Assembly: GCA_029255685.2 (NCBI GenBank)
Contig: CM055311.2
Location: 7,259,031 to 7,323,030, forward strand
Source: Silene conica
Taxonomy: Eukaryota > Streptophyta > Magnoliopsida > Caryophyllales > Caryophyllaceae
Direction: 5' to 3'
DNA: 64,000 bases
Under the pieces are notes generated by a model. It did not search any database, was not told the origin of the DNA, and was given only the letters and a program-made list of their open reading frames with translations. Positions 45,640 to 58,200 of this stretch are shown piece after piece. A program made the translations under genes and the position numbers. Positions within the stretch are counted from its first letter, which is position 1. Each line of letters starts with the position of its first letter.

Positions 45640-48551
45640 TTAATATTATGTGCTTTCTATTTAAATTTTTTTTAACTTTTTCCAACTTTTTTAATAAACA
45701 TGAAAATGAGAAATGAGAAGAAAAGTACTATCTCAGTTTCCATTCCTTAAAATGGAACTTCGTCTTAACATTATAAGGGGTCAAAAGACGTCACAAATCT
45801 ATTATTTTTCTTTATGCATCATGCTTTTATCTTATCCATATTACTTGACCTTTCTTAAACTTAAACTGAAATCTCCTCTTAACTAAGAATTTGTGGAACT
45901 AATATGGGAAAATATTTGGATATATAACTCTATATAAATTTCTGCCTAAAAAAACCATCTATGATCAAGACACATTCGGCCAAGTTAATTAAGAGAAACA
46001 CCATTATTATTTTTGGTATACGAGCATCACTACTATTTAAGTGGATATTATATACTTTCTTACTCAACAATGCGAAGAAAATTAGATTTTTTTAATTAAA
46101 TAAAAAAAAGACTGATGTTAAATATATTATACATAAGATACATAAATAAAAAATTATGATTTAAGAATCATATGTATAAACATTAAACAACATAGACCAC
46201 ACTGATGATGTAGGTGGGTTTATTCGAATAATTGTGTGGATGAGAAGAAATTTATGTGTGTATTGCAAGATATTCATAAACATTAAAGTAATGAAAAATG
46301 AAAGGTATCTTCGTGAGGAATATAGTACACGGTAAAGAGATAGTTTTTTTAGTCATGGTTGTATTATAATAGTTTATAGTCTATATTATTTTTTTATAAT
46401 ATATTTTCAACTTATTTTTTACAAATGAAACATTGTTATATAGGGTGGGGGTTGTTTGAACACTAAATGTGTCAATTTTTTAGGGAAGAGGGAAGATAGT
46501 TCATAAGCAAGGATGTAAGTGTCTTAAGAGGTAAGATTACTCTCTGACGTTTAAGAGAGTAATTTGAGTAGTACAAGCAAATGCTAATAACCTGCAATTG
46601 TTCAGCGAAACATTTGATGAATGGTCAAGTTGGTTAGCTGGATTGTCAAATTACAAGCTAAGGAGTATAAATATAAATAATAAAGAACACAATGATGATA
46701 TAAGTGGATTAGACGGAATAATTGTGTGGATGAAATAAAATATAGATGAATATTAGACGGTATTTTATAAACAACAAAGTAATGACAAATTAATAGAATT
46801 TCCAAAACGAAGACGTCGTAAGAAGATCAAAGTTATTTGTTAGTCATAATAGTTATAAGATTATAATTTATAGTTTGTATTTCATTTTCCCTCATATATA
46901 TATTTTCAACTTTTTTTTACAGATGGACATTGTCTTATATGGTGTATTGGGTGTGTCATTTTATTGAAGGGTGGGTATACATTGGTCTTGAGCGTAGAAG
47001 TGTCTTGGGGTAGGGTTACTTTCTGACTTTTAATAGTGTATTTGAGTATTGCACTCAAATGGCGATAAATTAGAATTGTTCAGGCATACACTTAGTTGAT
47101 TCCAGTTGGTTAGTTTGGTTAGAAGATATGACGAACGCCTAAATAGTGTGGAAAAAGGGTAGTAAGACAATAATTAGAAAAATTGAGAAAATAATTATAA
47201 GAATTTCATTCAAGATTATATAATGTGGAAAAGACATAGACACATATGCTCTAAAAACAGGTCAAAAATCTCTTAAATATCATGTAAATGTACTCAATTT
47301 TGATTGTTTTATATGATGAGAGTTTACTTTACAATGAATGTGTCTATTTTCTTAGAGGTGGGGTTATATAGGTTTTGAGGTAAGTATTTTTAGGATAAAG
47401 TTATTTTCCGACATTTAAGAGTGTGATTTGAGTAGTACAAGTAAATATAGGTACGATGAGGTTGTTCAGTGATGCATACGGTCGATTCTGATGGTCAAGT
47501 TGGTTGGTTGGGTAAAAATGATATATGATGAATGCTTGAATGGTGTGGAAAATGAGGGGTATGTAGTAAGAAAACTGGGTAAGTAGATAAATTTTATTTC
47601 AAGGTTATATTATGTGTAAATGACATAGACATATATGCAATAAAAATAGGTTAAAAATCTCTAAAACATTATGTTTGTAAACTCAATTTTGTTTTTCCTT
47701 GTGAAACACAAAAATGCCTAATCAAATATTAATAAATGTCATGTCAATAAAATATTATTCACTTTTAACTGAGCTATTTTTTTTTGTCTCGGTGATCGAT
47801 TAAAAAAACGTCATGATTTAAATTTTACACCCAACTCTAATATAACATCTCGAGTGTTGCATCCTCCATTCATTCTTTGCCACTTCTCTCCTACCCCATT
47901 TGTTAACTAAACAAAAAATTGCATGTCTTTGTTTTTCCCGTCAAACACTTCATTCTCATTCAAACAAGGTCGGTTTTGAAGGTAAAAATTAAGTTTATGT
48001 TAGATGGCTAAAATTTTCAAAGGGAGAGTTAATTTTGAGGGATAAGTGTGGGTGGTTCGTGAAGGAGGGATGACTTAAACATTTTAGGTGTGTATTGGAA
48101 ACTAGAAAAAGGGTGTCGATGATGAATTGGATGGTTGTTGAGGTAGGAATAAAGATGACTTCATCGCATTTGGTGGTTAATTTCATGATAGGTTAATAGA
48201 CGTGACTTTGGATTATGGACTATTTCATGTGTTGTTCGAAGGGTAAGAGTAGTTTTTTAAAGGGTTCTTTTGTGTGGTACTGAAAATGATTGCGGCGAGT
48301 TGGGTGCTTAGATGTATCTGTGATTTAATACGATGAATGGATGATAGACGTATTGATGATGGTAGCATTAATGACAAATGCATATAAACAAGATAATTTT
48401 ATTAACAAAAATATCACATTTATCAAACGAACTAATACTATTTTTATATAAAGAAAAAAAGTATTATGATTTATTTATATTTACACGGTGACAAATTTTA
48501 TGAATATACAAATACTTTAGTATGCGTGCATCGCACGGGCAAAAATACTAG

Positions 48552-49273
48552 TAAATGATTAAAATAATAACTTTATTTATTTATAGAAACTATTTATTGA
48601 GCTGTATTCTGACTCAAACCCAACCTATAACTCATATAACCCAACTCATATTCAACCTGAGTCAATCGTGTTCTAAACCAACCCTGAACCCAATCCATAA
48701 ACCTATTCTTTTTTACATTTGAACATATTACTTTTTATGTTTTGGAAAAAGTTCAAATGATAGAAAACGTAAACCAAGAAAATATACTAGAGGTTGGTTA
48801 AATAACGTGTTCAAATGGAGTTACAACATGGATTATAAATCACAGGCTTTAAATCACCCTTATCCATTTGATTCGGTCTTCCCATCTCTCAAATATCAAA
48901 TTTGCATAGTTTTCCAGGCTTCAAAATTTTAGTATGCTGCTCTGCATTCAACGCCTCCCTTAAATAAGTAACAAGTTTTGATGTTGCTCATTGCTCACCC
49001 TCGACATTTGCACTTCCATTGCTTTCTGTCTGTTGTAAGATGTTGAAATCAAGAGTAGGATTTCCGTCACACAACTCCGTGACTCTAATCCTTGCTGCGA
49101 GAATGGATGAATATGCACATCACGTAGCAGCATATAGAAGCGAGTTGCCTTTCAAATTCAAATTTATATGAGGAATGCAATTTTGTAGGACCAAATAATT
49201 TAGAAATATTATTTACTGTACAGTACGAAAGAAAAAAAACACACATTTACAGTATGGTAATGAATTTCTTCCC
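48552..49273. other. Region between the Helitron end and the helicase gene stop
   Basis: 48600-48720 is rich in AACCCAACC words. 48790-49140 looks codon-like in one minus-strand frame (SILAARIRVTELCDGNPTLD, LNAEQHTKILKPGKLCKF) but stops interrupt it. It may be 3' UTR of the helicase or a dead exon of another gene; I cannot assign it. No intact gene. Confidence 0.35.
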
Positions 49274-52200
49274 CTATATAGATTTGTATTGTTCAATTAA
49301 TCGGGAAGCGTGAAGCTTTGATTCCGGCACGACTGTGCAGCCTAAACTATGCAGGTAGCCAATCTGAAAAATAGAGAGCGTGAAGTCAGTTGACGACAAT
49401 GTTAAGAGTGAATGTAAGATTCTAACATGAAAACGAAAATACCAGAAATAAACTGTAACCTATATGCAAGCCCTAACAGCAGAAGCTTTTTATTTTAGCT
49501 CTAATTATTACACTGGACATTGTTTTAGTCATGTTTTAACAGTAGGAGTAGGTACTCAATACACTCAGACAAAGAATTATGATACTCAGATCAGCAGTTC
49601 AACGAAATATTCAGTAAACCTAAAAAGCAGAACCCAACACGATTATCCCTCTAGCCACGTAAAAGCTTGTTAGTTCTAAATGTGTATGTGCACCGCCATT
49701 GCAATACAGTCACGTCTTGCAAACGGAAAAAATCTCAAACAAACTGGCATTGATACCTGTTTTGAAGTTGGGGTGGAAGAACCCATGGCATTTTCCATAC
49801 GCAGCTTTTGAAAATGTTCCTGCATGAGCATGAGAATGTTTGAAGCATTGGGATCACGAGTAAAGCAATAAGTAGCAACAACTTTGAAAGTTGCTGAACA
49901 AAGAACAATAAAAAATCATTGCAATATCACTTTGAGAACATACTCATACTCATACTCAGATTTGGTATGTATTTGATCCGTCTTAAGCGCGTAAGACGGA
50001 TAATGACGGTTTGAAATGAGAATTTGTGTACTCATACTTATACAGTTATACTCATACAGAGAATTCCTGAACATTTTGCCTTGAATAAAGTATCAATTGA
50101 CATTTTTACAGAATATCGAGTAAAAATCTTTGCAACCTTTGGAAACCAAAAAATCAGATAAAACTTTTTGGTCTTGGGTTTTATCCCTGCAAATTAGATA
50201 ACTCCTGTGATTTGAAGAATTTTCAAAAAAATGGTACTTGGTCCACTACCTTCATTTTCAGAAATGGTGGTCCGTTGGTAGGATGTGGGGTCAATGGTGG
50301 TGGTTGAGTTTGGTGATAATGGTGTTGATGAGGTTAGGTATATCCGTATATAGTTAATATGAATACAAGATACATGATAGCTAGAATAATGCTTTAATTA
50401 CAGTGATTTGCAAAATTATTCTTTCCTATTTTTATTCATACAATAACCAAGTTTCATATGGTATCACGAGGCCTTAATGGATCCGTAAACAACCTAAAAC
50501 CCAGGCGCCCTATATTCAAACGCCAATCCTCCTTGCTTCCGCCACCCTTGTTCACCATGATAAACACCAATAACACCACCAACACCTGACATCATCATCA
50601 CAAACCCACATGACACCTCCAAACCATTGACATCCTCGAATTTGAACCACTGTGTCAAATTGAACCTACTCAATTATACATCTTGGCACTTCCAATTAAC
50701 GCATATTTTGTTCGGCTTTAGCCAACTCGGATTCGTAGATGGATCTGAGAGTCCACCACCCGAAACCCTTGTTGATAGTGACAACAATGAAAACCCAAAC
50801 CCTGCCTACTTTTCTTGGCTCAAACAAGATTGGTTGATACTCGGAGCTCTTATGAGCACGATACCAGCCGCTGTGCAGTAAGAGCAAAATCATCTAAAGA
50901 GGCATCAGATATTCTCGCTCACACCTATGCCAACCCTTCAAGAGCACATATTATACAACTTAAAGAACGACTTGATTTCATCGTAAAATCGACGGATCAA
51001 ACCATCACAGATTACATGAATCAAATAAAAGCATGTATCGACCAACTCGCTCTTATAGGCAAGAATTTAGACCCCGAAGATGTCGTCTCTAAAATTTTTA
51101 AAGGCTTAGATTACGAGCTCTACAAACCGGTGTTACACTGTTAGAGCTCGCGACACCCTATCACCTTTGAGGCTCTTCACGAAAAACTCCTCCAACATGA
51201 GCTCCTCGTGAAACACCAAACCACCTCCAACCATTTATTTCACTCCTTCTGCCAATCTGGCCGGCTTGACGACACCATTGACATCGTCCTTTGAACGGTT
51301 GTGGGTTTGTGTTGGATGTAGGCTGGTTTTGGGCGTTGGGGCCTGCATAATTTTGGTTAGATGCAGGATGGTCATAGTGACGGTGGTGGCCACGGTTGTG
51401 GTTGTGGCCACGATAGGCCGGATTGGCAGAGGGAGTGAAATGGTTGGAGGTGGTTTAGTGTTTCACGAGGAGCTCATGTTGGAGGAGTTTTTCTGAAGAG
51501 CCTCAAAGGTGATAGGGGTGTCGCGAGCTCTAACAGTGTCAAACACCGGTTTGTAGAGCTCGTAATCTAAGCCTTTAAAAATTTTAGAGATTACATCTTC
51601 GGGGTCTAAATTCTTGCCCATAAGAGCGAGTTGGTCGATACATGCCTTTATTTGATTCATGTAATCTGTAATGGTTTGATCCGTCGATTTTACGATGGAA
51701 TCAAGTCGTTCTTTAAGTTGTAAAATATGTGCTCTTGAAGGGTTGGCGTAGGTGTGAGCGAGAATATTTGATGCCTTTTTAGATGATTTTTCTCTTACAA
51801 TCAAGGACTGCAGAGCGCTGATACTGTGCCCATAAGAGCTCCGAGTATCAACCCATCTTGTTTGAGCCAAGAAAGGAAGGCAAGGTTTGGGTTTTCATTG
51901 CTGTCACTATCAACAAGGGTTTTGGGTGGTGGACTCTCAGATCCGTCTACGAATCCGAGTAGGCTAAAGCCAAACAAAATATGCGTTAATTGGAAGTGCC
52001 GAGATGTATAGTTGAGTGGGTTCAATTTGACACAGTGGTTCAAATTCAAGGATGTCAATGGTTTGGAGGTGTCATGTGGGTTTGTGATGACGGTGTCGGT
52101 GTTGGTGGTGTTATTGGTGTTTGTCATGGTGAACAAGGGTGGCGGAAGCAAGGAGGATTGGCGTTTGAATATAAGGCGTCTGGGTTTTAGGTTGTTTGCG

Positions 52201-55200
52201 GATTGATTAAGGCCTCGAGATACCATATGAGACTTGGTTATTGTATGAATAAAAATTGTATTTGTCATTATGCAGGGGGATACATATATATATATGAATA
52301 CAAGTTAGATGATAGCTAGAATAATGCTTTAATTACAGTGATTTGCAAAGTTATTCTTGCCTATTTTTACAATATGAATACAATCAGTTTTCTTTGATTG
52401 TAGGAGAAGATTGATATGATGATGCTTGATTGGTGGTGCTGATGATATTTGCCTGATTTGGAGTAGTATGGTTAATATTTAAAATGTTACTGGTGAAAGA
52501 TGTTGATACTGAGATTTTAAATAAAGTAAAATACCCATTACCAGAACCAGCAAGTAAAAAAACTGGAAAACTGCAATCAGGGAAGGGTGTAGGATTGTTA
52601 GGATTAAAGGGAGTTAATGCATAGATGGGATTAATATAAGGACTATCATAGTATGAATTATTCCCATTAATTAATCCATATGTGTGTATGTGTGTGAAAG
52701 ACTCTTCTAGATTCCAATTCTGACTTCCTCAGGCACACACACAAGATGACAAAGAGAACTCTAGCCCGCCTAGAAATTCCTTTTGTTGTTATTCCAGATA
52801 TTTCTCTGACAAGGTCATTAGTAACTGTTACCCAGGGGTCCAAACTCCATAACAAGGTTAAATAAGTCCATGATGAAAATAGAAACTCGGATATAATACC
52901 ATGAGATTAACGGACCAGATGCCACCAAAAGGCACAAGTTTGGTCTTAAATCACCTAATACTCGTGTCCTCCCACAAGGTGAGACAATATTTTTTATCAA
53001 GGGCTAGAAGCTACAGTTTTCATTGTGATATATGTCGATTTCTTTCTGCCTCTTTGGTGAATTGTAACAGCCTTTCATACAAGAGTAATAATCTATCTTC
53101 TATGCCTTTTATTTTCCTGCTTGAGCTTTTACTCTCACAATCGCTAATCTCATATCACATACTCCGTATTTCATTTCCTTTAACAGTGACTCGTTATCTC
53201 AAAACATTGCATCAACATGTTTCAAATACACTGAATCTATATCTCTAGACATAGACTACCCACCAACTCATTTTAGTCAGAGAAAGCAGTATAGGTATAA
53301 TGACGTATTGGCCTGAATGTCGGGAAGATATTGACATACCTGCTTTTCCCTTATCATATGCACCCGTTTATCAGCGGGTATCTGCTCCCACTTTATGACC
53401 TGGTCTCATGCAATTCAAAAATAGTCATAATGAAGAACACCGCGTCAAGACCGATCTTTGAAATGCTGAAATCATACAAAAAATAAAAGAAAGGGATTGG
53501 GGGGGGGGGGGGGGGGGGTCGGGTCCAACATCAGGTCTTACATATTCAGCAAACCCCAATGCTTCATCACACTTTATGGAGGACTTCAGTGCACTCAAAA
53601 TATCCTGTCAAAGTAAATCATTTCATAAATTCTTGCTCTATTACATAAAAGATGCCAGAGGCTGCCAAATGAACTTGAGCAGAAGCTCATGTGATACAAG
53701 CAACATCTTTATGCACATAACATATCAAGAATATGTACTACGGAGTACTTTCTAAAAGCTTGTCGATAGGTACCTCATCCTCAAGTTCATGCAAGAGAAT
53801 ACATGGCATATACAACAGGGAGACTGGTACCACTATACCAACTCACCAAAAATGAAATTCAGGGAATGCAAAAGATAAGGAGCCACATATCTTTAATGGA
53901 GTACCTATTTCTAATCTAAGGGTCATATAAAGATAAGCAGATTCACAATGTATAAGACAAAAACTCAGGGGTCACGTACAAACAAACGGGGATATAAATC
54001 AAACATTGCATATACCTTGCTGTTTCCATTCTTGGTTCTTAGGCGTTCATCAATTACAAATAAAATCTGCAAGCATTCAAAGATAAGCTACATCAGCAAC
54101 CAACAACATTACTTAGTTCAGGTTTTCTCAATTCTGTTGTTTGCTTGGGTGAATGCCAAAACCTCACTCCTTCCCGAGCCGTAACTATTTTTCCTTTGAA
54201 ACATGGAAGGCCAGTTTTACCTGATTGACATTCTTCATCCACTCACCTCCCTTATTCTAATGTCAATGTAAGCAAACCAAAATTTGTATGGAACTCTGTT
54301 TTCTATTTATCTGTTCCCAAAAATTATGTTGCTTATAGGTAGAACTTAGAAGCAGAGTGGTGAGAATTTTATATAAAACCAAGAAAAAAACATTAATTAA
54401 TCAAATAGATGCACTGTTCCAGAAATCATGTTCTATGTGGTGTGTTGGTTGGCTAAAGCATAAAAAAAAAAAAAAAAAAAAAAAAACAGGGAGAATATGT
54501 TTTTCATGTCAATTAATCGATGTTTTACAAAAATATGATTCAGTCAGTTATCTCGGGCATACAAATAATTTGGGCTGCTTGGGCTACTTCTAAGGATGCA
54601 TCAGTGTCGTGCAAAAATAACTTCGAATCTATAAACCTCTATGACTTCAACTGAATGCAAGTAACGCCAATGCAACAGTTGATTTAAAGCATCCTTAGGC
54701 TGACCATATCAAGGGTAATACAAGCTGACATTAGATAATCCATAGTTCCATACTTGTGGACAGGGATGTCAGAATCATCCTTGCAATATCTGCCAGATCT
54801 AAATTGCACCATCGCCAAAGTTACCGAATGCAAAATTGACATAATGCATCATCTATAGCGCAAATATTCAAAGATCAAATTCCCCTACTATGAGCACTAG
54901 AACAACTACCAGCGAGAATGGCTCAACATGTGAAGTAAAGATGCATCAAAATCACTTGTCACTTTGTAAGCTCTGCGGCACAGCAATTAGTTTTGGTTAA
55001 CGGCTATCAACGCCAAAATGTTTGTATTCCTAAGTCTCCTATTCTACCAATGCAGGTGCATCAATTGTAAATCATAATAGTCTACGTATGTCCATTTGCC
55101 CCCACGTATCAACAATATCAGTGCCAAAATGTCAATATTCCAAAAGCTAATGCTACAACATTTCCGAATTTGATTATAATGCATAGTGTTCATACATCTA

Positions 55201-58200
55201 GGATCTATACAAATTAGGTTATACGATCAGGACTAAACAAACGAGTTCTATCACCTTGTCAAGAAGCCTCTTGGGATTTTGAAAAGCTTTTTTCTTGGCC
55301 CACTGATGGAATATACGTGAAACTTGTCCACGGTCCCCCGCATTAAATCTGTCACAGAAATTAGAACAGTTGACACACATATTAGGTAATAGACCATGGA
55401 GATGTAATTTATGTTGCATACCCAACATACAGCATCGAACATGGGTGAGAGTGAGTGTCCGACTGGACTAGTTAGTAAAAAAGTTATGTTTTTGGAGATT
55501 TGGCTTAAAAGAAGTGTCCAAGTTTCACGTCTGATAAGCGTCATATTTTACACGCAACCAGGGTTAGATTCGTTTGCATACCAATTTCTCATGATTTGCA
55601 GAGAGGGAATCCAAGAGTGGTCTTTGTAATGCCTTTTCATCAACTATGAGCATGACTTGCTTTTGTTTGCTTCATATTATTTAAAGTTTGTCATAGACTC
55701 ATAGATGGAGAAAAATGAGCAGTAAATTTACTGTTATTTGCCTCCAGATTAAAAATTACCATATTTGCCTCTTTTAGATTACAAAATTACCATTTACTAA
55801 CCTTCGATGTTATCTTGGTTTCAAAATAAGAGGAACTTTGATTTTGAGACTAAGGCCCTGTTCTTTCTGACTTAATTTCAGCTCTTTTCAATTTTGTTTG
55901 GCTGTATTTCGTTAGGTTTTATTTACATTCAATTAATTATTTTCATTAATTTTTAATTCAACTAAATTCATTTGACTCCAGTTCCACCCAATTTAGTTCA
56001 ATTAAGCTTTACTCCAATTAATTCAATTCAGCTCATTTCAGCCGAAAAGAACAGGGCCTAATTACAATTACAAAGGAAAAAGAGGAAAAAGTCATGGACC
56101 AACTGTGTACTGGCTGAACAATAAAGACCCCTTTAGTAATACATACGCCTTCTGATTCTCAGAAATTGCCCTGTATTCCAGTTTTAGCGTTTCACTAGAA
56201 TTGGCCCATTTCCATTTTGAGCATTGAAGCATCAAAGTAACATAGGCTGTTATACAGGACCAATTAAAAACACATCATAGAGATAGCTGAAAAATCATTG
56301 TAACAAAAAATATTACCTCTTCAAGAAAGTATTTCCGCTGCAAAATTCATTATCAATCAATTCTTCTGATGCTGCATCTAATTTGTTGTCTAGAAAATTA
56401 GATTCCTTTGTAGCATCATCAACTGCAGGAACTTCATACTGGATTTTACAAGGTGGTTTGTTGTCCCCAATGGGATTCATGTCACCCTATACAGACAAAT
56501 ATATCATGCAAATCTAACTTAGGCAACTACTTTAAGTAAATCACAGAAAATTGCTTAAAAGCTTAAGAACCCATAATAACTACTACGTGGTACAACCTCC
56601 ATCCATATTACATATTAGGTGGGATGAGGGTTAATATATTCTTAGTGTGCTTTGCTTTCTATATTTGTTTCTCCAACGTTACATTATTCCGATTAACCTA
56701 ATACTCCAGACGAGCCTCAAGTAAGTTCCTCTTGTTTCCAAGGCATGCATGCCCGGCCTTATTTACTGAAAGAAAGTACTGGTATCCTAGTGAAACATAC
56801 TTCCATTCCAGGGAAAAAAAATGTAACCAGAGAACACCCAATATTGATGTCAAAATTCCACTGGAGCACACAATCTTGAATAGCACGCAACAAGTAAAAG
56901 AGCATAAAATTCTAACATTTCCTATAGTTTTCTTGAATAGCACGCAATGGTAACTCCTTTTTAAAAATTTCTTACAACAATGTTTTTTTGCCATTTTCAG
57001 AAAATATACAATATTTGAGAATTTCTCTCAACTTCTCAAGTTTAACCCTTTTTATGGCTGGATCTCTCTAGAAAGATATTTGTTGTTGTTCAGTAAGAAA
57101 GAAAAATGCCCCAAAAAAATTTGAAGTTTGGCAGGTCCGCCATTTCTAATCCCAAGTTAATCTCAAGTTGCTAACGCTATTTTAGTTTTTCACCAAATTA
57201 GATAAAATTGTGTTATTTCTACATTTTTGTATAGTTTTATTTCCAAATAATCAGTTTTTTTTACTGTGGAACATCAACGATCCAGGAGATGTGTACAAAA
57301 CTGCAGGCGAACTCCAAGAAACAAAAGTTTCAGGCACTTCTGAATGTTCTGATGCTTTAGCAGTAAAATTAAGGAGGCACTGCAGCACTGCACATCATAT
57401 ACATGTCAAGCATATTTCTGTGGTCTCAATCATATTGAAAATACTCTATTTCAAAAAACATAACTGAAATGTAAATGTTTCTTAGCTAACAAATCAAACT
57501 TGGATGCCATCCTAGTAAGAAAAAACGCCAGCTCACCTGAAGCTCTAATAGGTGTGATGGAATTTCTCGGACAAAACGAGAGGGATGAAGCATCTGTAAT
57601 TCAACATTTAAGTGTCATCTACAAGCTGGATAGAAATGGAAATCAAAAGCAAGAATACACCAATAGGTCACTCTACCTGCCAGTTTGAGTCCATCATAAC
57701 ATATGATATGAGAAGTTTTTTCCGAGCACGAGTCATTGCCACATAAAATAGACGCCTTTCCTCCTAAATAAATGCAGAAGTAAAATAGCTTTGCTGGTCA
57801 TGCTCCTTGAATTGTTAACATGTGATCAGGTCCAAATAGGTGGTGAAGCAGACCCTACCTCTATTGAATTTCCGGTTTCCTTAGTAATACCGTTATGTTC
57901 ATGTAACAGCGGAATCTCAGACTCATTAGCCTGGTAAGCAGAGCAAGATTAGATTAAAATTTTGCTTTAGGGAAGAAACGATTGGTTTTAGAACTGATCA
58001 CTATCACAAACTAGAAAAGCATATCCAATCTCCACAGCAATGAAATATATTCAAAAAAGAAAATGGGCTTCACAACAAATTGAGATTGTCATACATCAGC
58101 ACTACATCACCAAAGTGTAAAAAGACACCAACAAAAAGGTCCCATCAATGCATTTATTTCTCAAAAATTGTAGAATAAAATGACAGTTGGAGTAACCCAG

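Larger units (their letters stand above)
34690..47520 (+). repeat. Seven diverged copies of a 165-bp Helitron-internal unit
   Basis: The unit contains GTCTTGAGGGAGGAGATAAG, CTCTCCGACGTTTAAGAGTG, ATTTGAGTAGTACAA and GGTCAAGTTGGTTAG in that order. Copies start near 34706, 35226, 35636 and 35830 (partial), then, beyond the Copia, near 46475, 46960 and 47350. Spacing is about 390-520 bp. AT-rich CAATTTTTCTATTAGAATTA words fill the rest (33540-34080, 36230-36430). No coding potential. Confidence 0.75.
33455..48551 (+). mobile_element. Non-autonomous Helitron with a nested Copia
   Basis: The 5' end is TCAATATATATAATTAAAGG, preceded by A (33454). The 3' end is CTAG (48548-48551), followed by T. About 10 bases before the CTAG is the hairpin CGTGC-ATC-GCACG (48525-48537), with GGGC just after it, the standard Helitron terminator. 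Without the nested Copia (36440-45639) the element is about 5.9 kb. No Rep/helicase gene is present, so it would need an autonomous relative. The interior is AT-rich and repetitive. Confidence 0.85.

Noticed and set aside
49970-50035. Small GACGG-word inverted element
   Set aside because: CCGTCTTA..TAAGACGG is a short palindrome of the same family as those in the receptor kinase intron, but no ends or duplication could be fixed.
51801-52268. Independent minus-strand gene in the helicase intron
   Set aside because: It is the inverted arm of the retroelement gag fragment whose other copy lies at 50450-51262.
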